Assembly: GCA_037176725.1 (NCBI GenBank)
Contig: JAZBRS010000074.1
Coordinates: 62,810,001-62,874,000, forward strand
Length of the DNA stretch: 64,000 bases
Origin: Posidonia oceanica
Taxonomy: Eukaryota; Streptophyta; Magnoliopsida; Alismatales; Posidoniaceae
Direction of reading: 5' to 3'
The position numbers and the translations under genes are program-made. The notes beneath the pieces were generated by a model, which saw only the letters and a program-made list of their open reading frames with translations, made no database searches and was not told the origin of the DNA. Shown one piece after another: positions 54,961 to 64,000 of the stretch (position 1 is the first letter of the stretch; each line of letters opens with the position of its first letter).

Positions 54961-55862
54961 TCGTGCTAGGCTGATATCCGAAACTATCTCAGGCTGATAT
55001 TCCTAAACTATCATCTATCAATCACTCGTGCTAGGCTGATATCCGAAACTATCTCAGGCTGATATTCCTAAACTATCTTCTGGTCGATCCATGGTCGGCC
55101 CGTAGTTATGTTATACGGCTGACATCCAGTAACTGTCCCTTGCAATTGCGGTTTCCAGTTGATAGGACTGTAAACTATCCTCCAGTTGATAGGTCTGTAA
55201 ACTATCCACCGGTTGACAGGACCGTAAACTGTCGTTAGGCTGATACTCCTAAACTATCACCCGCAATTGCATTATACGGCTGATATCCAGTAACTATCCC
55301 TCATCATTGCGCGTTTCCAGTTGATAGGTCTGTAAACTATCCGCCGGTTGACAGGACCGTAAACTGTCGCTCCAGTTGATAGGTCTGTAAACTATCCGCC
55401 AGTTGGTAGGACTGTAAACTACCACGTGCAATCATGTTATACGGCTGACATCCAGTAACTGTCCCTCGCAATGCCGTTTCCAGTTGATAGGACTGTAAAC
55501 TATCCTCCAGTTGATAGGTCTGTAAACTATCCGCCGGTTGACAGGACCGTAAACTGTCGCTCCAGATGATAGACTGTAAACTATCCGGCATTGCGTTATA
55601 CGGCTGATATCCAGTAACTATCCCTAATGGTTTGTGGCTTCCAGTTGATAGGTCTGTAAACTATCCTCCAGTTGATAGGTCTGTAAACTATCCGCCAGTT
55701 GATAGGTCTGTAAACTATCCACCAGTTGATAGGACTGTAAACTATCCCACAAACCATGTTATACGGCTGATATCCAGTAACTATCACTCACAACTGCCTC
55801 CGGTTGACAGGACCGTAAACTGTCACTCCCGGTTGATAGGACCGTAAACTATCCGGACGATA
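54961..55862 (+). repeat. Tandem-repeat block TR3 of D: about 27-30-bp units in a higher-order pattern
   Basis: Units of the type agttgataggtctgtaaact and ggttgacaggaccgtaaact alternate. They are grouped by a phrase ttatacggctgatatccagt at about 55112, 55274, 55438, 55587 and 55760 (spacing 149-173 bp). The opening part (54961-55080) uses aggctgatatccgaaactat. All units keep a tgata...taaactatc frame. Confidence 0.93.
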
Positions 55863-56418
55863 AGCCCGTCACCTTATCATTTTTTTTTTCTTTTCGGCGT
55901 GACCTTGTCCCAAGAAGACGAGGTCACGCACCCCCTTTCTGCGATAGGAGAGTTGGCCTCTCTCCCCTCGCGCCCCTTTCTCTTCCCTCTGCTAGCTTGC
56001 TCCCCGGGCGGGGACCAGCTGCACCCTGTATTCTTTCGCTTTGTCGTGCAAGTCTGGCCTCCCTGCCAGATATTCGCACCACATCGTGCCTTTTTATCAG
56101 TTTTTTCTGCATCATCTTAGCACTTTCTTAGCTAGCACTGCATATCACGTTAGCACCATCAGTATCACTTACACAGCATCAGCATTTTCTTATAACTGTA
56201 CTAACTTTTATACTAACTCTTGCATGGCATTTGCATCAGCATGCATACACACAGCACAGCGTCCATCTGCACTGGCATCTTGCATTGCGGCAACGGGCTA
56301 CGATCTTTGGTGCATCCGCCGAATAAGTAGCTCACGCCCATAGCAACCCGCTGCTCCCGCCGGTCAGATGGGGTGTCTTGTCAACCCTGAGCAGCGGCCG
56401 CGCTCTGCTTGCCCTCGC
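55863..56418 (+). other. 3' end of the internal region of D
   Basis: Non-coding sequence between TR3 and the PPT. The last 80 bp are shared, inverted, with C (28713-28780). Confidence 0.6.
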
Positions 56419-56433
56419 TCAGGGAGGGGCATC
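56419..56433 (+). other. Polypurine tract of element D
   Basis: The sequence tcagggaggggcatc stands directly before the 3' LTR start tgttggcacc. It has the same core as in C. Confidence 0.85.
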
Positions 56434-59400
56434 TGTTGGCACCCCATCTTGGCAGGCCCGGACCCTTGGAGCCCTCCTGGTGATTGCTGGTTCAAACCCC
56501 AACCAAACCCTAACCCTAATCCTCCTCTCTACCCTTCAAAATCAGCCTGTTTTGACCTAAACCTTTACCCCCCTTCCCGACCTCAAAACCCAACCAAAAT
56601 GCATAGGAAAATCCACCACTATCCACCCAACAAGCCTACCCAAAAACTTAGAAATTTCCAAACCTAACCCATCCCCAAAAACCCTAGAAAACCTAGGTGA
56701 AACTACCCTTTTTCTACACCTTGAAACCCCTCCAAAACCTGCTAGGAATCAAACCAAAACTTTAGAACCAACACTTCGAACCCTAGACTACCCACTCACC
56801 AATTTTCACCCCATTCCAAGACCATTAAGACCCTCTTTCACCCAAATTATCCTTTTCTCTCTCCGGGATTATCATTTTCTCTCTCCTCTCTCTCTCCTAA
56901 TTATCATCTCTCTTTTCATCCCTTTCTTACCCTTTTTCTAGTCTGGCTGTGGGCCCCCTCTGTGCTTCTATCCTTCCTCTATCTTATCCCTATTTTTACT
57001 TTATTTTTAACACTTTTTCTGAATTTTAAAAAATCGTTTTCCTCCAACCTATCTCTTTTCCTCTTATCTCCTTCTTTTTTCCTTCTCTTTTCCTTTTCCC
57101 TCTCTTGCAAAAATCCACAAAAACCCATAAAAATCTGTAAAACCTCAAAACATAAAAGGAACAAATCAGAACCCTAAGAAAAACAATTAAAAAATCTTAA
57201 ACAAGCAATTAACAACTTAAACTTAACTAAAGCAAGCTAAAAAGAAAACCAAACATGCAAACTAAAAAATGCAAAACAAATCAAAAGAAAACACTGAAAA
57301 ATCAAGGAAAAAGCTAAAATAAAATCAAAACCCACCAAAAATAAAAACCCCATCAGGAGAATTAAAAGACAAACCCTAAAAAGGAGAATTAAAAATCAAA
57401 CACTAAAACAAGTAATTAAAGAAGGCAAAAGACTTAACCTAATAAGCATAAGAAAAACAAGTTAAAAGCTTAATTAAAAAAAAAGAAGAGAAAAACACAT
57501 CTGAAAGACTTGAAAACACCCTATCAAACCAGAAAAATCCAACTCAAAACTTCAAGAAAAATCAATAAATAAAAAATCAAAACACAACTTAAAGGACTTA
57601 AGAAGGAAAAAACCCTAAAAAGACTAAGACTTAAGAACCCAAAACCAACCCTGATTAAATACGAAAATAAATCCTAAAAAATCCTAATTAATATCCTAAG
57701 TGTCCAACAAGGGAAATACAATTTTTAAAATAATTTAAAAAGAGTTTAACAAACATTTAATCAAGTGAAAACCAATTAAAAGCAAAACCAAAGCCTTAAA
57801 ACCCTAATCAAGCCCAAAACACATTAATCAACTCAAAATGACCATTAAAAATCTTAATTAAAATCCTAACCTACAGCACAACCCTTCTGGCATTTTTACT
57901 TATTTTTAGTTCCTTTTCATCAATTTTATTTCCCCATTCTACCCTCTCTTTCTTTCTTACTTCTCTTTTTCTTTCTTCCTTTTCTCTACTGGGCCCTCCG
58001 GCCTGTTTCTTCTTTTATTTCTCTTCTTCGGCCCGCAGCACAGTCCGGCCCGCTTTCTCCTTCTTCTTCCTTCTTCTTCCTCGCGCTTCCACCGGCTTTT
58101 TTCTTCCCGCGAGCTGCTGCCAACAGTCTTCCCTCCTCCGATTTAAATTCAAGCTTCCATCACTTCGGTCTACAGCAGCTCGCCGTCTCCCCATCTCAGC
58201 ACCAAATCCGAGGCCGGTCGCCTCGCCGTCTCCTCTGCTGCAGTGGCCGCCGCTGAATTCGAAATCAGCAAGCGCGCCAGTAGCCAGCAGCTCCTGATAT
58301 AATCCTCCGTCCTTCCTTCAATCCGGAGAGAGTCGACCTTCAGTTGGCAACCTGTGAGAGCGAGCAAACGAGCAAACCATCACCAGCAGTTAGTAAACCA
58401 GAATCCATTCCATTTCTTCCACCTGAAACAACCTTCTTCTCTTCTTCTCTGCCTCCTCCAATTTCCAGAGGAGAGAGCGGCAAGAGAGAGTGTTTGAGAG
58501 CCACCTTTGCATCCCGGAGAGAAGCCTCCATTTCAGACCGATCCCCACACCCAATTCTCCTCTTTTCTTTTCTGAAATCTTCAGAAAACTCTCCTTCATC
58601 TTTTCCAGCAGAACAGACCCACTTCAAGCCCCCATCCTTCTCCCAGTTGTCCCCCCAATCTCACCCAACAACCGGCCATCTTCCTTCACCTTTCCACAGC
58701 CATTCCACCACACAAAACACCTTCAGACCACCTGCAACCCCAACTGCAACCCAACTCCGATCCCCTCAGCAATTCCCTCCACCACAGCTCACAGCCTTCT
58801 CCCAAACTCCGTCCGGGGACTCACTGAACCTCCACCTTTCTAGAGCCCCAGACCTCAAGCCCGGTCACCCCCCATAGACTGCAAACTCCATTACAAACAC
58901 CTGCATCAATCGCTGACCAGAAATCCGACCAACTCCTAAATCCTCTCCACAGCCTCCAGAACAGCAATCCAATCACCCAGAATCACTCCCCGAACCTCCA
59001 GCAATCTTCCAGAGCAACCCATCCAGCCTGAGGAGCAGCAAACACCCTCCCCGACCTCCGGCAGTATTCTGAGAACCCAAAAGTGCCGAATCCTCACCCG
59101 AGCTGTAGAGCTTCAGTCTGGTCGATCAGGAAGCACCGGAGGGATGTTCTGAGGCACCTCCAACCTTCGCGAGCGACTGACGATCACCGCAGCGATTGGA
59201 CGAACGCCGCCGGCCACCTCTGGAACCACTGACGTCAAGAGGACATCTCAGACGCGGCCTCAGGTACGTTTTGCTCCCCTTAGCTTTCCCTTCCTTCCCT
59301 CTTGCTTCTCCAGCCTTTAGATTAGGATTTCCGGTCTTCCTGCTCCGTCCCCGACTCGCCGGCCAGTTCTCCTTCTCCGGCGCCGGCTGCTCTTCCTCCA

Positions 59401-62400
59401 GACGCTCCGGCCAGTAGAGCGGACTCCGGACAGTTCCCAGAGCTCCGGACGAACGCCAGCACCAAGCTCCGCCGGTCTGTGCCTCCCCAACCTCCTCTGT
59501 CGACGGCGATGAGTACTGCCGGCGTCCTGCTACAGTACTCGTCGACCGTCGATGAACTACTGTTCATTTATTTTCTCTTTAGTAAAGTTTTAGGTGTAAA
59601 TATTGCAGATCTGGTTTAAGTTTTTTTATTTTTGCATTTCAGTCCTTCTGCCATTTAATATGCTTAGTTTTTAATTTAAAACCATGCTAAATTGCTTAAT
59701 ATGTTCATGCTTTCTCGTATTTGCCTTCTGGTCCTGTCACTGTGCATTTCAGTTATAATATTTTGCATTTTAGCCCCTCTATTTTTGATTTTTGCACATA
59801 GGTCCTGCATTAAATCAGATCATTTAAATGCATCATTTTTACCATATTGCATTGCATTCTGGCCCCCTGCATGTTTATGATTTTGCATATAGGTCCATGC
59901 ACTGTAGAATTTAGCTTTTATTTTTGATTTTTGCATACTGCATTGCATATTTTACCTTCTAGTTTTGCATTTTTGCAGTTAGGTCCATTTTAAATGGACA
60001 GTAACTGTGTTGCATATATTTTAGCTTATTAAATTGCATTTTCAACCCTGCATTTTTCAAAAATTACACTGTAGTCCTGTTATCTGATTTTCAGAGCATG
60101 TTTTCCATATTAAATTGCATTTTTGACCCCTGCATAATTTCAAAATCACACATAGGTCCTTGCATCTTTCAAAAAACCATGTAAAAAGACCATTTGCCCC
60201 TAGGTTGCATCCTAGCTCCTATGCCTACCAAATTGCATACAGACCCTCCACTAGCATTCTCAGACTCCCCAGAACCCTGTTTTCTGGAAAATTTGCATTT
60301 TAGACCCCAGTTTTTCCAAAATTGCATTCTGACTTCTTTTTGATTTCAAAACCTCTTCTAAAGCATACCCTCTTTTCAAAACAACTTTCTGAGCCTAGTT
60401 TTTCTTGCAAAATGGACCCCTGTCCTCCCCTGTTTTCAAAAGCCTTTCCTGTGGATCTCCTGTTTTCTGGAAAATTTGCATTTTTAGCCCCTTTCTTTTT
60501 TTAAAATGCTTTCTGAAATCCTGGCTTTTCCCAGTTTCTTCTCTTTGCCTTTTCCTGTTTTTGCATGCATCCTGCATCCACCTAGTCTTGCATCTTAGCA
60601 TCCTTTTGCACACACTAAGCACTTTTAGCTCCCTTTCACTTGGTAGGACCTTTTGCACATTCCTAGGACCTCCTGAACACCTAGATCTGTTCTTCTCCCC
60701 TGTTCTGGCCCTTCTGCCTTGAAGCTGCGATATCTTCCAATCCGGCCGTTGGATCTTCTCAAGTAAGCTGCCCAGGCGACCGCAGCAAAGCGCTCTTCAG
60801 CATGAACCAGACAGATTTCAGATCAGGCTCCCGGATTTCCAGGTATGTCCTCCTGAACCCCTGCATTGCATTCATCTGCGTGCCATCTGCACAGCTTTCC
60901 TTGTTTTCGCTTTCTGTTTCTTTGAGCATGTAGAATAGGGCCTCCCTTTTCTGCTTGTATCCTCCAATCCCCATTTCGCGTTTCCCTATGTGTTTTGTGT
61001 TGAGTTTTCCCTGGATTTATCACTTAATGTGACTTTCTTCCCCCTTTTCCACGATCCGATCGCATCGCGAGCTTTGGGCAACGTGCGAGACACACCGTGG
61101 AACGGTTTAGCGGGAAACAGTCGCAAAGAGGTGGTAATCCCTCCGTTCGCCCCCTCTCCCCTCTGTAGGTCTTCACACCTACTCTGAGTGGTCCTAAACG
61201 ACGTCTGTTCTCACACATACGTTGTTTTGCCTCCCCTTTGGCCTCTTCTAATCTTTTTCTGCATTCTTGCATTCGCATGGCTTTTCCGAGGTTTCTGCTT
61301 CGCTATTTTGGCACCGTTTGGCGTGCCCGCGCTCGTCTTGGCACCGTTTTGCGTGCCATTCTGTTTTCTTGCCTTGTTTTGCGTGCCGGCCTTGCTCTTT
61401 TGCATCGTTTTGCGTGCCATTCTGTTTTCTTGCCTTGTTTTGCATGCCGGCCTCGCTCTTTTGCATCGTTTTGCGTGCCATTCTGTTCTCTTGCCTTGTT
61501 TTGCGCGCTGCCTTGCTTTCTCGCTTGTTTTGCGTGCCGCTCTCGTTTTTGCATCGTTTTGCGTGCCATTCTGTTCTCTTACCTTGTTTTGCGTGCTGCC
61601 TTGCTTTCTCGCTTGTTTTGCGTGCCGCTCTCGTTTTTGGCACCGTTTTGCGTGCCTCTTTGCTTCCTTGTCTCGTTTTGCGTGCTGCCTTGCTTTCTCG
61701 CTTGTTTTGCGTGCCGGTTTTGTTCTTTTGCTCCGTTCCACGTGTGCCTTTCTCGTTTCTCGCCTTGTTTTACGTGTTTTACGCCGTTTTCCCTTGCATG
61801 TCGATTGCATTGCATGGTTTTCTCACTGTTTCGCTTCTTCGCCTGCATTTGCATATAGGGCTGTGATGCTTACTGCCTGGAGTTCTCACGAGCCCGGTTT
61901 CCCCTGGTTCGGAACACAGACAGCGTAGCTGAGCACTTAGAGAGCATGTTTACTTCCTTGCTTCGTTTCTTCCATTTAGAGCACACCTTGAGCATTCATT
62001 TAGGCATTATAGGCACATAGGCATTCAATCCTGCATTTTCCTGCGTATGCGAGCGTAAGCCTAGAAAGACTGATTTTCGGGCGTGTCGGGGGTGCCTAAC
62101 ACCTTCCCCGCGCGTAACAGGAGTCCTTACCCTGTCTTCTGGCCCGCAATGACCGTACTGCCCTTATCCTAGGCTAGAGTCATCTCATTTGCATTTGTTT
62201 GCATTTGTTTTCCTTTGCATTGCTTTGCTTTGCATTTCTTGCTCGGTTTTGCGTGTTAATTCGCGCATTTCCCCCGGTTTTCCTTGTCTCCCGTTAATAG
62301 ACATGGTGGCGACTCTGATTTGTCTTATCTTCCCCTTTTCTCCTCGATTTTAAAGCGTTTTCGAGTTGAGCCTCTTCCTCGGATCCAATCGCCGCTAGAT

Positions 62401-62432
62401 TAGCGAGCCTGATTCCGATCGGGATCGCTACA
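56434..62432 (+). repeat. 3' LTR of element D (5999 bp)
   Basis: Nearly identical to 33656-39620; differences are scattered single bases, mostly C/T and G/A, and a rearranged minisatellite (61310-61790). It is followed by the target copy ggatg at 62433-62437. Confidence 0.95.
61310..61790. repeat. ttttgcgtgcc minisatellite in the 3' LTR of D
   Basis: Same units as 38530-38990 but in a different order and number, so at least one LTR changed after insertion, or two templates recombined during replication. Confidence 0.85.
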
Positions 62433-62437
62433 GGATG
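62433..62437. repeat. Target-site duplication of D, right copy
   Basis: The five bases ggatg match 33651-33655. Confidence 0.95.
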
Positions 62438-64000
62438 CAAGCATGAAGAAACTAGGCATAAGGACTTACATGTAATTTTGGGAACATGCAAGGTTTAAAA
62501 TGCAAAGCAAACAGGCATGCAAACAAGCAACAGTTTAAAAACATGGATTGAAATGCAATTTGCAAAACTGTTGGCCATTTAAAACATTGCAATATGACTA
62601 AAATTGCAAATTAAATGATGCATGCATGCAAAAAGGACTTAAATGTAATAAACACAAGTCACATGACTTTATTGCAATGTAATAAAGTTTAGAGTTGCAT
62701 TTAAATGGCAGTTGGAAGCAAACTAGACCTAAATGCAAATTTCAAAACATGCTGGGTTTTAATGCAATGCAATAAAGTTTTTAATGCAAATTAAATGAAT
62801 TATCAACTGATGCTGGACTAATGTGCAAATAAAATAAAACTAAGGATGCAAATGCAATGCAATAAAGTAAAAACTAAAATTAAATGAATGCTGTAATTAA
62901 ACTAAGGACTAACATGCGAATAAACTAAAGTACTGAATTTAAATGCAATGCAATATAGTTTAAATGTAGAATCAAATAAAACTTAAACTGACACAGGACT
63001 AACTTGCAAATAAAGTAAAATTAAGGACTGAAATGTAATGCATCAATTAAAACCAACGAAATTAAAAACAGAAAAATAAAGCTATAGTGCTATAGTGGCT
63101 TACGAGTCACTGCAGCACTGTGCCGGAGAAGAAGGCGTTGCGTAGTTGTTCCGACGGGCGGGAGGCGGTGCGGCGAGGTCCGGGAGCTAGAGGCTGCTGC
63201 GACGGAGGCCCTGGTGGCACGGGCGGCGCGCGGAGGTGCCGAAGGCGACTGGCCGACTTTTGCAAATTTTTGCAGAGAAGTCCGGTGAGCCTGCGAGCGT
63301 TGAGAACTGCTACTGCAGTGGGGAGGCGTCGGATTGTGCTACCGGAGCCGAGGGCAAGCTGCGGAGGAGTTGGGATGACCTGGATCGTTGTGCGGGCGTC
63401 GGCAGAGGCGGGCCGTCGCTAGAGAAGACAGAGCTCGCGGCGGAGCTCAAAAAACAGACAAATGCTCGAAAAATAAAATCGAAGCACTGAGGAGCTACGC
63501 AGGTATGCCACGAATTGGAAAACAAGCTCGGTTACCTACGCGAGAGGTTGGATCGGGCTGACGACGTGTGATGGGTGCTGCAGTCCAGCGATGGCTCGTG
63601 GAGGCACGCGAGGGACCGGGAGGTCTGCGGTGAAGTTTGGGCGAGTTGTAGGCGCACCGAGGATGCTCCAGATGCGCCCAGAAGTGGATTGCGCTGCCTA
63701 GAGAAGAAATGCAGATTGTGGGTGCCCGGTGAGAATTCTAGTGGAACTAGTGCTGCTGTGGCTCTCTCAAGCGTCTCTCACGCTCGTTGTGATCGTGGGA
63801 GGCTGGGGGAGATGATGGTGAAGTGCTGGAGTGCGTGAGTGGCTGGGGAATGGGAATTTGCAGTGGAGTTGTGTTGTGCAGGCAGAGGGGAAGAAGTTGG
63901 GTTTTCTAGGAGGTTTCGGGGTGAGTTGTGAATGCTGGTGTGTGGAAATTGTGGTAACGGTGAGGGAGAAGATGTGTGAAGGTCTGGGAAGGATGAGGAG
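62438..64000 (-). repeat. 5' LTR of element C, distal part (right of D), runs off the window
   Basis: The sequence resumes the aatgcaatgcaataaag-rich zone interrupted at 33655. At about 63090-63150 it passes, through tatagtggcttacgagtcac, into a GC-rich zone like that at 22770-23400 in E. ORFs in the GC-rich part (for example 63120-63422) are compositional. The end of the LTR lies outside the window. Confidence 0.8.

Larger units (their letters stand above)
33656..62432 (+). mobile_element. Element D: complete giant Tat/Ogre-type Ty3/gypsy retrotransposon, 28,777 bp
   Basis: Long LTRs (33656-39620; 56434-62432), 5-bp target duplications ggatg (33651-33655; 62433-62437), PBS and PPT are all present. 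Coding order is gag, protease, linker, RT, RNase H, second RNase H, integrase, all in one frame but with six TAG stops. An extra open ORF of the plant-mobile-domain type and three tandem-repeat blocks follow. The two LTRs differ by only a few dozen substitutions by my reading (roughly 1 % or less), mostly transitions, so the insertion is young. The size is at or beyond that of the legume Ogre elements known to me (about 22-25 kb). Integrase lacks a chromodomain, as is usual for this branch. Confidence 0.96.
27812..64000 (-). mobile_element. Element C: pol-less Tat-like retrotransposon, interrupted by D and open at the right window edge
   Basis: Read on the minus strand: 5' LTR (64000 to 62438, then 33655 to 32167), PBS, leader, gag, tandem-repeat 3' region, PPT, and a truncated 3' LTR (28697-28187). 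The insertion of D with TSD ggatg accounts for the split LTR. Between the gag end (29213) and the 3' region no protease, RT or integrase is present. The leftmost part (27812-28186) repeats the 3' region and abuts element B. Confidence 0.8.

Noticed and set aside
52771..55862. CRISPR-like repeat arrays
   Set aside because: Units are contiguous or have repeat-derived spacers, and the context is a plant retrotransposon.
63120..63838. ORFs in the GC-rich end of the window
   Set aside because: They lie in the GC-rich zone of the C LTR, corresponding to the non-coding zone 22770-23400 in E.

Overview
This window is plant nuclear DNA made almost wholly of nested transposable elements. I see no host gene, tRNA or rRNA. 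The evidence is Ty3/gypsy retroelements of the Tat/Ogre type (second RNase H, PBS tggcgactccgctgggga, LTRs up to 6 kb, tandem repeats before the 3' LTR) and a plant-type PIF/Harbinger transposon. A large, repeat-rich flowering-plant genome (probably a eudicot) is likely; I cannot name the species.

Layout. (A) 1-3183, + strand: leader and decayed gag of a Tat-like element, cut off by B. (B) 3184-27803, - strand: a second gypsy element with 2.9-kb LTRs. Its core is deleted to gag plus the integrase C-terminus. Its 3' LTR carries a PIF/Harbinger transposon (5452-9815, TSD caa), its gag carries a solo LTR F (12745-16096, TSD cctcc), and its 5' LTR carries a solo LTR E (20174-25959, TSD gctgg). 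(C) 27812-33655 plus 62438-64000, - strand: a pol-less relative of A and D with gag, PBS, PPT and two diverged copies of a 0.3-kb segment; its 5' LTR runs off the window. (D) 33656-62432, + strand: a complete 28.8-kb giant element inserted into C's LTR, with TSD ggatg, 5965- and 5999-bp LTRs, PBS, PPT, and all gag-pol domains.

D is the centrepiece. From the gag start at 40952 to 49732, gag, protease with a G-patch-like segment, a low-complexity linker, RT, RNase H, second RNase H and integrase lie in one reading frame of about 2,927 codons. The frame is broken by six stops, every one of them TAG. Downstream is an open 443-codon ORF resembling the plant mobile domain/DUF7745 family, then three different tandem-repeat blocks (83-115 bp, 36 bp and about 27-30 bp units), then the PPT and 3' LTR. 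The solo LTR E is the same LTR family in the opposite orientation.

Points of most interest are the TAG-only pattern of in-frame stops (also in A, B and C), the captured PMD-like gene, the 36-bp array without a single length change, and a recurrent double-hairpin module with changing arm sequences found in F and in the LTRs and leader of B.
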